A DNA stretch of 64,000 nucleotides from Streptomyces zhaozhouensis (GTDB taxonomy: Bacteria > Actinomycetota > Actinomycetes > Streptomycetales > Streptomycetaceae), in assembly GCF_900230195.1 (NCBI RefSeq), contig NZ_OCNE01000002.1:372001-436000 (forward strand), given 5' to 3'. The translations under genes were made by a program, and so were the position numbers. The notes beneath the pieces were generated by a model, which worked only from the letters and a program-made list of their open reading frames with translations, was not told the DNA's origin and searched no databases. Positions 1 to 9,132 of the stretch are shown one piece after another. Every line of letters begins with the position of its first letter. The stretch's first letter is position 1.

Positions 1-1744
1 CCGTCTCCTGGGCCGCCGTGTCCCCGCTCGCCGCGGCGTAGAAGGCCAGCGCGTTCGCCAACGAACCGGCCACGCCCACGTCCTGCGAGTGCCCGACGAC
101 CTCGACGTGCAGGCCGGCGTTGTCGCCCGGGTTCGCCGGGTCCCAGGTGTCCGGCTGGCCGGACCAGGAGAGCGTCGCCGGGATGGCGAAGTCCGCGCCG
201 TTGCCCACGGTCACCTCGGGCAGCACCCAGGCGACCCACTTGTCGAGCACCTCGCCGGCCAGCTCGTCGCCCGACTCGTAGTAGTACTCGGCCAGGCGCT
301 GCATCGACCACGCCTGCATACCGAACCACTCGTTGGACGGCGGGTCGTGGTAGACCGGGTCCTCGTCGTACCACATGCCGTAGAACGTCGAGGTGTCGGC
401 CGGGGGCTCGCCGTAGGCGCCGTCCCAGCTGTTGTTGGCGCCACCGGCGATGCCGCCCTCGGCGGACTGGAGCCAGCGGTAGAACTCGACCATCCGGTCC
501 AGGCTCGCGCCCCAGTCCTCGCCCGCGCTCGGCGAGTCGGGAACCAGCGCCTCGTCCGAGGAGAGCGCGTAGGCGGCGAGCGGATTCTGGTAGCCGAAGT
601 GGTTGAAACTGGAGCCGATCCGCCAGGACCAGCCGGCGGACGTGTCCAGCGCGCCGCCCCAGGCGTAGTACCAGGACATCAGGTACTGCGAGCTGTTCTT
701 GCCGCTGCCTGCCGGGCACTCGGTCGGGCCGACGCAGTCACCGACCTGCTTGAAGTACTTGTCGTACATCGAGTACCGCAGATAGTCGCCCAGTTGAGCC
801 GCCTTCTCCACGGTCTCGGCGACCTGCGCCTGGTTGCCCTGCTCCGAGGCCCACTGGTTGGCCCAGTAGGCCGCCTGCACGGCGCGGGCGTCGGCGTCCG
901 GCGCGTTGGTGTACCGCCACTGGGTGGCGTACGCCGCGTCGTCGGTGAACAGGTCGAGATAGCCGTTCTCGCCACCGAAGCTGAAGTCGTCGCAGGACGG
1001 GTGCGGAACGGTCTCCCACACCGACTCCTGCGGACCGCGCTGGAAGGTGTTGATGAACGACGGCCCCTCGGCGTTGCCGCCGCACGGGTCGCCCGGGGTG
1101 TTGCCGTAGCCATAGACGTTGTCCACGTCCTGGAGCCAGTGCATCCCGTAGATGTCGTCCGTGCCGTAGGTGGACGACAGCTCGTTCGCCAACGGGTCCT
1201 CGCCGACGGGGACGTTGGGGTCCAACGGCGCCGGGTAGTTCGAGGGGTCGTTGGACTCCGGCGCGTAGGTCGCCGGGGACGAGGGGTCGTAGAAGCTGTT
1301 GGTCGGCTGATCCGCGGCGCCGGGGATCATGTACTCCTCCATCAGCGCCCAGGAGTCGTTGAACGGCCCCCAGTCGCCGGTGACCTGGCCGTACTGCGCC
1401 TCCAGCCAGATCAGATAGGAGTAGGCCTCGGACGTGGTCTCGTGACCGTGGTCCGGGGCCTCGATGATCAGCGTCTCGACCGCGTGATAGGGGATGCCCT
1501 CGGCCGAGAAGTACCCGCTGGCCGGGTCCTTGATCTTCTCGTACAACTCCAGGAACTCGTCCTCGTACTGCGTCGTGCCGACGCCGTCCCCGGCGGCCGA
1601 CGGGCTGGCGTTGCTGTTGCCCGCGGCGGTCAGCCCGAGCGGCAGGGACAGGGCCACGGCACCCGCGACCCAGAGGCGGCGGCTCTTCTTGCGTGATCTC
1701 GCTCTTGTTGAAGTCCCGATGGGAGATCCACGGTGGATTCGCAT
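1..1744 (-). CDS. GH48 family reducing-end cellobiohydrolase (5' part; gene runs off the window)
   Basis: Secreted processive cellulase releasing cellobiose from reducing ends of cellulose. About 581 codons from the start are visible; the C-terminus, and any cellulose-binding module, lie beyond position 1. The start is the ATG at 1744, preceded by a strong GAGGAGG. Residues 1-45 form a basic, then hydrophobic, Sec-type signal peptide. The mature domain opens with the GH48 pattern [15 protein letters not shown] at about 60-74, and TTSEAYSY at 103-110 carries E106, the family's catalytic acid by homology. It is transcribed divergently from the GH6 gene; a perfect CebR operator lies 62 bp upstream. 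GH48 with GH6 is the standard synergistic pair of actinobacterial cellulolysis. Family assignment is near certain; modular architecture is unknown. Confidence 0.93.
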   Translation of the reverse strand, partial: MRIHRGSPIGTSTRARSRKKSRRLWVAGAVALSLPLGLTAAGNSNASPSAAGDGVGTTQYEDEFLELYEKIKDPASGYFSAEGIPYHAVETLIIEAPDHGHETTSEAYSYLIWLEAQYGQVTGDWGPFNDSWALMEEYMIPGAADQPTNSFYDPSSPATYAPESNDPSNYPAPLDPNVPVGEDPLANELSSTYGTDDIYGMHWLQDVDNVYGYGNTPGDPCGGNAEGPSFINTFQRGPQESVWETVPHPSCDDFSFGGENGYLDLFTDDAAYATQWRYTNAPDADARAVQAAYWANQWASEQGNQAQVAETVEKAAQLGDYLRYSMYDKYFKQVGDCVGPTECPAGSGKNSSQYLMSWYYAWGGALDTSAGWSWRIGSSFNHFGYQNPLAAYALSSDEALVPDSPSAGEDWGASLDRMVEFYRWLQSAEGGIAGGANNSWDGAYGEPPADTSTFYGMWYDEDPVYHDPPSNEWFGMQAWSMQRLAEYYYESGDELAGEVLDKWVAWVLPEVTVGNGADFAIPATLSWSGQPDTWDPANPGDNAGLHVEVVGHSQDVGVAGSLANALAFYAAASGDTAAQET

Positions 1745-1806
1745 CGAACCTCCTCGCGGCTCGGAGGGGGAAGAAGGTGCCCGTCGGGGTGACGCGCACA
1801 GGCCAG

Positions 1807-1820
1807 TGGGAGCGCTCCCA
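1807..1820. promoter_or_regulatory. CebR operator upstream of GH48 (perfect)
   Basis: TGGGAGCGCTCCCA is a perfect 14-bp palindrome identical to the consensus known for the cello-oligosaccharide-responsive repressor CebR of streptomycetes. It sits 62 bp upstream of the GH48 start, where it would block that promoter. The rest of the 583-bp divergent intergenic region (1745-2327) holds a second site and no convincing gene. Confidence 0.92.
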
Positions 1821-1950
1821 AGAATCCGAGCATTACCTGAACACGTCAACCCCCCGGGAAAACCCCATGATGAAGCGGCAGGTCAGCGGCGAATTCTTGA
1901 ACGACCCCTTGGCGAGAGGGGGTTGATTGCCCTACGGTCCCTTCAACCAG

Positions 1951-1964
1951 TGGGAGCGGTCCCA
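1951..1964. promoter_or_regulatory. CebR operator variant between GH48 and GH6
   Basis: TGGGAGCGGTCCCA differs from the CebR consensus at one position (C to G at position 9). It lies 206 bp upstream of the GH48 start and 363 bp upstream of the GH6 start. It may serve the GH6 promoter or cooperate with the site at 1807 by looping. Which promoter it controls cannot be read from sequence alone. Confidence 0.8.
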
Positions 1965-2327
1965 AGCCGATCGAGGCGCCGAGGACGGGCGCCGGACGAA
2001 CTGGAGCCGCTTCCGAGTGCACCCCCTTGTCCCCCACCACCCCACCAGCCACCACGAGTGTTCGGCCATCCGTCGCCGACCCGCCCCCGGCGGGCGGCGG
2101 CACAGCGGAGGTCCCCTTCGGCCCTCCGACCGGCCTCACCGGGAGGACACGTGGGCGTGCGACGGGCACGGGTCCCGGCGGCGCCCTGAACACGTCGTCC
2201 GGCGACCGTTCCCGCCGACACGGCACGGGTCCGGTGAGCCCACCGGTTCGCCCTTCCTTACCTGACGCACGACGGCACGACCCGCACCTCGGTCGGGCCG
2301 ACGCAACCATCTGGAGGAAGCACCGCA

Positions 2328-3722
2328 ATGAGCCGCACCAACCCCCCACGTCACCGCGCCAGGAAGCGGACCGCGCTCGTCGCGGGCGCCCTGCTGGGCG
2401 CCGGAGTGATGACGCTCGGCACGCTCGGCACGGCCAATGCCGACGACGACGCCCGGCCGCTCGAACGGGTGGACAACCCGTACGAGGGCGCCGGTGTCTA
2501 CGTGAACCCCGACTGGTCGGCCAACGCCGCCTCCGAGCCTGGCGGCGAGGCCATCGCCGACCAGCCGACCGCCGTCTGGCTGGACCGGATCGCCGCGATC
2601 GACGGCGGCTCGGCCGGCAACAGCACCGGTCTGCGCGAGCACCTCGACAACGCGCTGGTCCAGGCCGAGGGCCACGACGACTTCGTCTTCCAGGTCGTGA
2701 TCTACAACCTGCCGGGCCGCGACTGCTCCGCGCTCGCCTCCAACGGCGAGCTGGGACCCGACGAGCTCGACCGCTACCAGTCGGAGTTCATCGACCCGAT
2801 CGCCGAGATCATCGGCGACCCGGCCTACGCCGACCTGCGGATCGTCACGGTCATCGAGATCGACTCGCTGCCCAACCTGGTGACCAACGTCAGCCCGCGC
2901 GAGACCGCCACGCCCGAGTGCGACGAGATGCTGGCCAACGGCAACTACGTCAACGGCGTCGCGTACGCGCTGGAGACCCTGGGCGCCATCGAGAACGTCT
3001 ACAACTACGTCGACGCCGGCCACTACGGCTGGCTCGGCTGGGACAACAACTTCGGCCCCTCGGCCCAGCTCTTCGCCGAGGCCGCCACCACCGGCGGCGC
3101 CACCGTCGACGACGTGCACGGCTTCATCGTCAACACGGCCAACTTCGGCCCGACGGTCGAGCCGTACTACAGCATCGACGACACCATCAACGGCACCACG
3201 GTGCGGGAGAGCGACTGGGTCGACTGGAACTACTACGTCGACAACCAGTCCTTCGCCCAGGGCTTCCGCGAGGAACTGGTCTCCCAGGGCTTCAACTCGG
3301 ACATCGGGATGCTGATCGACACCTCGCGCAGCGGCTGGGGCGGTCCTGACCGTCCGAGCGGGCCCGGTCCCGAGACCGACGTGAACGCGTATGTCGAGGG
3401 CAGCCGCGTCGACCAGCGCATCCACGCCGGCAACTGGTGCAACCAGGCCGGTGCCGGCATCGGCGAGCGTCCCGAGGTCGCGCCCGCCGCGGGCATCGAC
3501 GCCTACGTGTGGGTCAAGCCCCCGGGTGAGTCGGACGGCTCCAGCGAGGAGATCCCGAACGACGAGGGCAAGGGCTTCGACCGGATGTGCGACCCCACCT
3601 ACGAGGGGAACCCGCGCAACAACAACAACATGTCGGGTGCCCTGGCGGACGCCCCGATCTCCGGGCACTGGTTCTCCGCGCAGTTCCAGGAGCTGCTGGC
3701 CAACGCCTACCCCCCGCTGTGA
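2328..3722 (+). CDS. GH6 family secreted cellobiohydrolase, Cel6B-like, without a visible binding module
   Basis: 464-residue secreted inverting cellulase attacking cellulose from non-reducing ends. The ATG follows GGAGGAAG. Residues 1-38 are a signal peptide (RKRTALVAGALLGAG, then an ANA-type cleavage region). The family signature VIYNLPGRDC is at about 124-133, with D132 in the GRDC motif. EIDSLP around D179 matches the catalytic-acid region of exo-acting Cel6B enzymes, where EPD is replaced by EID. Insertions around DAGHYGWLGW and the long C-terminal loops fit an exo tunnel. Unlike many Streptomyces GH6 enzymes it has no CBM2 or linker: the catalytic domain starts soon after the signal peptide and runs to the end. 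It is divergent from GH48 with CebR boxes between. Confidence 0.92.
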   Translation: MSRTNPPRHRARKRTALVAGALLGAGVMTLGTLGTANADDDARPLERVDNPYEGAGVYVNPDWSANAASEPGGEAIADQPTAVWLDRIAAIDGGSAGNSTGLREHLDNALVQAEGHDDFVFQVVIYNLPGRDCSALASNGELGPDELDRYQSEFIDPIAEIIGDPAYADLRIVTVIEIDSLPNLVTNVSPRETATPECDEMLANGNYVNGVAYALETLGAIENVYNYVDAGHYGWLGWDNNFGPSAQLFAEAATTGGATVDDVHGFIVNTANFGPTVEPYYSIDDTINGTTVRESDWVDWNYYVDNQSFAQGFREELVSQGFNSDIGMLIDTSRSGWGGPDRPSGPGPETDVNAYVEGSRVDQRIHAGNWCNQAGAGIGERPEVAPAAGIDAYVWVKPPGESDGSSEEIPNDEGKGFDRMCDPTYEGNPRNNNNMSGALADAPISGHWFSAQFQELLANAYPPL

Positions 3723-3830
3723 TCGACCCGTCGATCACCGTGTGACCCATGCCCCGGGGGTCCGGCCCGGTGACTGACCGGCCCCCCGGGTCCCGGTGGC
3801 GCACACACCACCGAGAGCCCCCCACGCGCC

Positions 3831-3861
3831 CGCCCCCGCTGCCCTGCCGGCAGCGGGGGCG
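3831..3861 (+). terminator. Hairpin terminator after the GH6 gene
   Basis: Thirteen perfectly paired bases (CGCCCCCGCTGCC with its complement) close a 5-nt loop, 108 bp past the GH6 stop. There is no U-tract, which is usual in Streptomyces. It also separates GH6 from the convergent beta-propeller gene ending at 3933. Confidence 0.8.
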
Positions 3862-3932
3862 CGGTGCGTCCCGGCGCGTCGCGGGCTCCTCGGCTTCAGA
3901 AGGTGAACGTTTCCGCGGACGCGCCCGCCGGC

Positions 3933-6527
3933 TCAGGACGGCGGCGACGGCCACCGGCGGGCGCCGAACTGGGTCACCGTCACCAGCGTCCCGCCGTCCG
4001 GCGAGAGGGCCACGCCGCCGTCGGCGCAGCCGAACGGTATCTCCGCCCACGTCCGCCGCGCCCCCGCGTCCCAGACCGCGCCCCAGCCGTGACTGCCCGG
4101 GAAGTACGCCCGGGGCCCGGCAGCCGACCAGACCAGCTGACCGTCCGGCTGGTCGAACATCGGCAGGTCGCGGACCGCGGTCACCGGCGGCACCGCCGCG
4201 CCGCCCGCTCCCGGCCCGACGGCCAGCAGCCACAGCCCCGCGTGCCCCCTGTGGGTCGCGCCGGCGACGGCCAGCGTCCGGCCGTCGGGCGCGAACGCCA
4301 GCCCCGTGACCTGCCGCAACCCGGCCGGAGCTGTGACCGGCACGGCGCCGCCGCCTGCCACCTCGCGGACCACCACCCGGCTCGCCGCGTCCCGCACGCC
4401 GAAGGCGACCCGCTCCCCCGGGGCGTCCAGCGCCGCCATGTCCACCCGGGCGCCCCGCCACGAGACCGTCTCCCTGGCCGACTCGGTCAGCGACAGCAGC
4501 GGCTTCCCACCCCGCACGTCCAACACCACGACACGGCCGGTCACATGGGCCGCCAGCGCCACCCGCGAGCCGTCGGCGCTGAACGCGACGCGCAGCCGTT
4601 CCTCCTCGTCCCAGGAGTCCGGGGGCAGCGCGTACACCCAGCGGGTGGTGCCGGTGTCCACCTCGTCGAGGGCCAGCGCCGACTCGTCGCCCAGCAGGCC
4701 GCGGGCCAGCACCTCGCCCGACGGGGCGAAGGCCAGGTCGGAGAGGTAGGAGGAGCCGGGGACCTCGGGCAGCAGACGGATGCTGGGCGGGCCCTCACCC
4801 GCGTCGCCGGCCGGCCAGCGGCACAGCACCTGCGGCCGGCCGACCGAGTCCCGGTCCAGCTTGGCGCAGAAGGCCAGCGCCCGCGCCCCGTCCGCCACGG
4901 CGGCGACCCGCACCGACCAGTGGGAGCAGGGCAGCTCGGCCGGCTCGCCGGCGCCGGCCGGGACCGGGCCCGCGAGCGCGGGCGGCAGTCCGGCGAGCAG
5001 CACCCGGCCGGGCGCCGGCTCCTCCGCCGGCACCTCCTCCTCCGGCCGTTCGAGACCGGCGAGGAACCAGACGTCGATCTCCTCCTGCACCACCACCAGC
5101 GCGCGGCCGTCCGGGGTGAACGCCCCGATGGCGTTGCCCGGATCGGCCCACAGCGTGCGGCCGGCGCCGTCGAAGAGCAGCGAGCCGAAGTCGGCCCCGA
5201 CGAAGCCGTAGGGGCCGCCCGGCGTCCAGCAGGCCCGCGCGGAGATCGCCGCCGCGGGCGAGTCCGCGTCCAGCCCCTCGGTGAACTCGCCGGGCCGCAG
5301 CAGGGGTTGGCCGACCAACGCGAAACGGTCGCCGTCCCGCTCCACGGTCAGCCGACGGGCCGCCGGCCGGGCCGTCGTCCCGATGCCGGCGCGCTCGGGA
5401 GCGCCGCCCACCACGCCGCCGACCACGAAGAGCCCCTCGCCCTCCGGTGCCAGGGCCAGCGCGGCGATCGAGCTGAGGCCGGTGTCGGCGACGGCCAGCA
5501 CCCTGCCGTCCGGCACGGATCGCAGCACCACCCGCCCCGCCGGCGCCGCGTGGGCCAGCAACTCGCCCGCGGCGTCCAGCGCGACCGGGCCGAACGCGTC
5601 GTCGCCCGCCAGCCGCAGCAGCACCCGGCCCGTCTCCGCGGCCAGCACGGCGACCACGTCCGAGCTGCCGGTGCCGACGGCGAGCCGCCGCCCGTCGGCC
5701 GAGAACCCGAAGCGGACCAGGTCGTCCATGCTGACCTCGGCCTCCTCGGGGGCCGGGCCCTCCTCCGCGTGCTCGGCGCCCTCGGCCGCGTGCGGCCTGA
5801 CCCGCCACAGCCGCTCGCCGCTCGCCGCCGACCAGGCGTGCCAGGCGCCCTCGACGGCGGCCACCAGGAGGCGTCCGTCCGGGGAGAGTTGCAGGTCGTA
5901 GCACTCGTCGTGGAACTGCGTGCCGTCCAGATACCAGACCAGCGGCGCGTCCCGCGTGGTCTCCCAGCGGGCGATGTCCCCGCCGTTGTGATGCCACTCG
6001 GCCGCGGCGGCCAGTGCCAGCCAGCGCAGCCCGGCGGGCGCGGCGACCGCGCTGGCGCCGTTGTAGAAGTACGCCGTGCGCGCCTCGTCCCCCGGCTGGT
6101 CGGCGGCGTGGGCCGGGGGGAGCACCACCGGGGGCGCCGTCGCCGGATCGTCCTCCTCCGCCCAGTCCTCGGCCACCGGGTGGTCGACCGTGCCGGTCTC
6201 CACGTGGTCGAGGCGCCCCAGCGCGCGGGTGCCGGCGAACGCGTGGTGCGGGCGGATGTCCCCCGAGGTCCACCGCGCCCACCAGGCGTCCGGCATCGGG
6301 CGCTGCGCCGCCGGCCACCGCAGCGCCTCGGCGCGCAGCGCGGCCAGCCGCTCCGGCGGCACCAGCTCCAGCAGCCGGCAGACCTCCCACCAGGTCCGCT
6401 CGCTCGGCCGCTCGGCCAGCAGCGCCCGCACGGCCTCCTCCGGCGGAGCCTTCGAGGTGCCGTGCCCCTCGGGGCCTTCGGCCCGGGAGCGGGGGGTGGT
6501 GGGCGGTGGGGGGTCGGAGGCGTTCAT
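3933..6527 (-). CDS. Large WD40/YVTN-like beta-propeller protein, function unknown
   Basis: 864 residues, no signal peptide or membrane segment. The N-terminal 150 residues are non-repetitive (an alpha-helical region rich in leucine and arginine, residues 30-95). From about 190 onward there are repeated blade-like units of the kind LSPDGRLLVAAV, FSADGRRLAVG, FAPDGRTLAVAG and LSPDGGTLVTV, typical of WD40/PQQ-like propellers. It probably acts as a cytoplasmic scaffold or sensor. The ATG at 6527 is preceded by AAGGACGG. It lies 36 bp downstream of a second propeller gene on the same strand, so the two are probably co-transcribed. No catalytic motif was seen. Confidence 0.75.
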   Translation of the reverse strand: MNASDPPPPTTPRSRAEGPEGHGTSKAPPEEAVRALLAERPSERTWWEVCRLLELVPPERLAALRAEALRWPAAQRPMPDAWWARWTSGDIRPHHAFAGTRALGRLDHVETGTVDHPVAEDWAEEDDPATAPPVVLPPAHAADQPGDEARTAYFYNGASAVAAPAGLRWLALAAAAEWHHNGGDIARWETTRDAPLVWYLDGTQFHDECYDLQLSPDGRLLVAAVEGAWHAWSAASGERLWRVRPHAAEGAEHAEEGPAPEEAEVSMDDLVRFGFSADGRRLAVGTGSSDVVAVLAAETGRVLLRLAGDDAFGPVALDAAGELLAHAAPAGRVVLRSVPDGRVLAVADTGLSSIAALALAPEGEGLFVVGGVVGGAPERAGIGTTARPAARRLTVERDGDRFALVGQPLLRPGEFTEGLDADSPAAAISARACWTPGGPYGFVGADFGSLLFDGAGRTLWADPGNAIGAFTPDGRALVVVQEEIDVWFLAGLERPEEEVPAEEPAPGRVLLAGLPPALAGPVPAGAGEPAELPCSHWSVRVAAVADGARALAFCAKLDRDSVGRPQVLCRWPAGDAGEGPPSIRLLPEVPGSSYLSDLAFAPSGEVLARGLLGDESALALDEVDTGTTRWVYALPPDSWDEEERLRVAFSADGSRVALAAHVTGRVVVLDVRGGKPLLSLTESARETVSWRGARVDMAALDAPGERVAFGVRDAASRVVVREVAGGGAVPVTAPAGLRQVTGLAFAPDGRTLAVAGATHRGHAGLWLLAVGPGAGGAAVPPVTAVRDLPMFDQPDGQLVWSAAGPRAYFPGSHGWGAVWDAGARRTWAEIPFGCADGGVALSPDGGTLVTVTQFGARRWPSPPS

Positions 6528-6563
6528 GACGTCCGTCCTTGGTTCGGCGGGCGAAGTCAGGGG

Positions 6564-7619
6564 TCAGCCGAGGTCGTGACCGCGTATCTCGGCCGGGGAG
6601 GCGACGACCAGGGCGCGGCCGTCCGGGGTGAGCGCCCAGGCCGTGGAACGGCCCAGGTCGGAGACGGAACGGAGCGGGCCGCCGCCGGCCAGGTCCCAGA
6701 CCGTGACGGTGCGGTCGACGCGCAGGGCCGCCCTGGGGCCGGCCGCGCCCCAGACCGGGCGGAGCGTCTGGTGGGCGGCCTCGGCGGGCAGCGCGGCCAG
6801 GCGCCGCCGTTCGACCACCTCCGCGCCGGGAGGCAGCGCCGGGTCGAGGAGCACGGCCTCCGCCGTGCCGTCCGCCGTGCCGACCACCATCAGCCGCGTG
6901 CCGTCGGGCGCGAAGACCAGCCCCGCGCACCAGTCGAGCCCCGTGGCCAGGACCCGCAACGCGCCGCCGTCCTGGGTGAGTACGGCGACGCCGCCGTCCG
7001 GGGCGCGCTCGTAGGGCCGGCAGAGCCGGAACGCGAGCCGCGAGCCGTCGGTGTCGACCGCGACCGCCTCGCTGCCGCCGACCGGGGGCGGCTCGGCGGC
7101 GCCGTCCACCAGCCGGGAGCCGTCGGTCGCCGACCAGGCCAGCACGGAACGGCTCGCCTGGTCGCAGCCCGCGACCACCTCGCCGTCCCCGCTGACCGCG
7201 AGCCGCAGACCGCCGCACTCGCCGAAGGCGGCGTAGACCGGCCGGCTCAGCGCGCGCCGCCAGCGCTCGACCGGCGTCGGCTCCAGCGTGAAGTGCGCCA
7301 ACTGGCCCAGCTGTTGCTCCTCGCTGCCGCCGAGCGAGACCGTCAGCGCCCGGCCGCCACGGCTGAAGAGCAGATCCCGCACCACCGCGCCACGCGGCCG
7401 GCGGGCCATGGGAAGACGTAACGGCGGGCCGCCCTCGTCCGGGGCGAGCACCATCAGCTCGGCGAGGCCCGGGAACCAGGGCGCCGAAGTGGCCACCGCG
7501 ACCCGGGAGAGCCCGGACGTGGCCGCGACCGCCGTGACCCGCTGCGCCGCGGCGGGCCGCCCGGGCAACGGCCGGCGAAGATCGAGATCGCCGGGCGCAC
7601 AGAGTTGTCGAACAGCCAT
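6564..7619 (-). CDS. Second WD40-like beta-propeller protein, partner of the 3933-6527 gene
   Basis: 351 residues beginning MAVRQLCAPGDLDL. An in-frame ATG four codons upstream (7631) is also possible, and neither start has a clear Shine-Dalgarno. Blade-like repeats include LAVSGDGEVVAGC, VFAPDGTRLMVVG and WALTPDGRALVVA; a WD-type turn (TVTVWDLAGG) lies near the C-terminus. Size suits one seven-bladed propeller. It is soluble, with no signal peptide. A degraded CebR-like palindrome lies about 100 bp upstream, and cebR itself is the next gene upstream on the same strand, so cellulose-linked expression is possible but unproven. Confidence 0.72.
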   Translation of the reverse strand: MAVRQLCAPGDLDLRRPLPGRPAAAQRVTAVAATSGLSRVAVATSAPWFPGLAELMVLAPDEGGPPLRLPMARRPRGAVVRDLLFSRGGRALTVSLGGSEEQQLGQLAHFTLEPTPVERWRRALSRPVYAAFGECGGLRLAVSGDGEVVAGCDQASRSVLAWSATDGSRLVDGAAEPPPVGGSEAVAVDTDGSRLAFRLCRPYERAPDGGVAVLTQDGGALRVLATGLDWCAGLVFAPDGTRLMVVGTADGTAEAVLLDPALPPGAEVVERRRLAALPAEAAHQTLRPVWGAAGPRAALRVDRTVTVWDLAGGGPLRSVSDLGRSTAWALTPDGRALVVASPAEIRGHDLG

Positions 7620-7715
7620 GCAAGGGACCATAGACCGAGGCACCGACAGTCGATGCCCCCTTGCACAACCTTCTGGCTACCGGCAACGGCCCCGACATGG
7701 CCGATAAGTGCTGCG

Positions 7716-7729
7716 TGGGAGCGGTGCCA
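7716..7729. promoter_or_regulatory. Degraded CebR-like box upstream of the beta-propeller pair
   Basis: TGGGAGCGGTGCCA matches the CebR consensus at 12 of 14 positions; the left half-site is intact. It lies between cebR (ends 7858) and the propeller gene starting at 7619. It could be a weak operator or chance. Nothing else recognisable is in 7620-7857. Confidence 0.4.
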
Positions 7730-7857
7730 TCGCAACGTCACCGCACGGATGTGGCCAGCACGACGCCTCGGCGCCACGCGCACGACGGGACCGCCGACGG
7801 GCCGGCCGGCCACGCGGCGACGCCGCCCCTGGGACCGTGGCTCGCGCGGCGCCCGCC

Positions 7858-8895
7858 TCAGGAGGAGCCCCGCCGCACCAGCTCGGTGGGGAGCACCAGC
7901 CGGGGCCGGTCGGGGCCCGAGTCGCCGATCTCCGCCAGCAGCGCCCTGGTCATCGCGCGGCCCATGCCCTCCATCGGCTGCCGCACGCTGGTGAGCGCCG
8001 GGTCCATGTGGCGGGCCAGCGAGGAGTCGTCGAATCCGACGAGCGCGACGTCACCCGGAACGGAACGGCCCAGCTCACGCAGGGCGCGACGGGCTCCGAT
8101 GGCCATCAGGTCGGAGGCGCAGAAGACCGCGTCCAGCTCGGGCCTGCGGCGCATCAGCTTGTGCATGGCGGCGTGCCCGCTCTCCTCGGAGAAGTCCCCC
8201 TTGGCGATCAGGTCCTCGTCCGGGTCCCGCCCGGCGGCGCGCAGCGCCTCCTTGTAGCCGTCGACCCGGCACCTGGCCACGTACATGTCCGAGGGGCCCG
8301 TGATGGTGGCGACCGTGGAGCGTCCCCGCCCCAGCAGGTGCTCCACCGCCAGTTGCGCACCGCCGACGTTGTCGCAGTCCACGTGGGGCACCAGCTCGTC
8401 CGAGGAACGCCGTCCGTTCATCACCACGGGGATGCCCATTTCGGCCAATTGGTCGGGCATCGGATCGTCTCCGTGGACGGAGACCAGCAGCACGCCGTCC
8501 ACCCGGTGGCTGGCCGCGTACTGCGAGAACCGCTGCCGCTCCTTCGGGGTGCGGATCAGTGTCAGCAGCAGCTGGATGTCGGTGTCGGCCAACTCGGCGC
8601 TCACGCCCCGGATGATCCCGGAGAAGTAGGGCTCGGCGAACAGGCGGGTCTCGGCCTCGGGTACGACCAGGGCGATCGCGTCCGAACGGTTGGCGGCCAG
8701 CGCCCGCGCCGCGCGGTGCGGCACGTACCCCAGGTCGGCGATGGCCTGCTGAACGGCCGCGCGCGTGCGCTCACTGACGCGCGGTGACCCGTTGATCACG
8801 CGCGAGACCGTGCCCCGTCCCACCCCGGCGCGGGCGGCGACCTGTTCCAGCGTCGGCCTTCCGTCGCGGCCCATGCCGCGCCTTGTCACTGCCAT
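7858..8895 (-). CDS. cebR: CebR, LacI-family repressor of cellulose/cello-oligosaccharide utilisation
   Basis: 345 residues. The N-terminal LacI helix-turn-helix (TLEQVAARAGVGRGTVSRVING, residues 15-36) is followed by the hinge and a periplasmic-binding-protein-like sensor domain (GYVPHRAARALAANRSD at about 56-72; VGFDDSSLARHMDPALTSV near 290-310). It binds TGGGAGCGCTCCCA and releases it when cellobiose or cellotriose is bound; this is known for the Streptomyces orthologues. ATG preceded by GGGAGGAA. It is divergent from cebE with one perfect operator in the shared promoter region, allowing control of the transporter and possibly autoregulation. Identity rests on family plus the cebEFG-bglC context. 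Confidence 0.93.
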   Translation of the reverse strand: MAVTRRGMGRDGRPTLEQVAARAGVGRGTVSRVINGSPRVSERTRAAVQQAIADLGYVPHRAARALAANRSDAIALVVPEAETRLFAEPYFSGIIRGVSAELADTDIQLLLTLIRTPKERQRFSQYAASHRVDGVLLVSVHGDDPMPDQLAEMGIPVVMNGRRSSDELVPHVDCDNVGGAQLAVEHLLGRGRSTVATITGPSDMYVARCRVDGYKEALRAAGRDPDEDLIAKGDFSEESGHAAMHKLMRRRPELDAVFCASDLMAIGARRALRELGRSVPGDVALVGFDDSSLARHMDPALTSVRQPMEGMGRAMTRALLAEIGDSGPDRPRLVLPTELVRRGSS

Positions 8896-9006
8896 CGGTT
8901 CCTCCCGTTTGCGCCCCGGAATCCAACTACATCACGGATACCGAAGCGACCTGTTCTATGACTTGACACTCGCCGAGGGCTCAGGAAGCCTTCAACCCAT
9001 CACAAC

Positions 9007-9020
9007 TGGGAGCGCTCCCA
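9007..9020. promoter_or_regulatory. CebR operator in the cebR-cebE intergenic region (perfect)
   Basis: Perfect TGGGAGCGCTCCCA, 112 bp upstream of cebR and 113-126 bp upstream of the chosen cebE start. This is the equivalent of the well-studied operator of the cebEFG transporter operon. Confidence 0.93.
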
Positions 9021-9132
9021 CGCGCCCGAAACATTACAAGAACCCGCACGTTCCAAGCCCGGGCCCGACCCCCACAAGCGCAGCACCGGCCGGGGAGGCA
9101 ACGTCATGTGTGCGCCAGGAGGACGATCCGTC

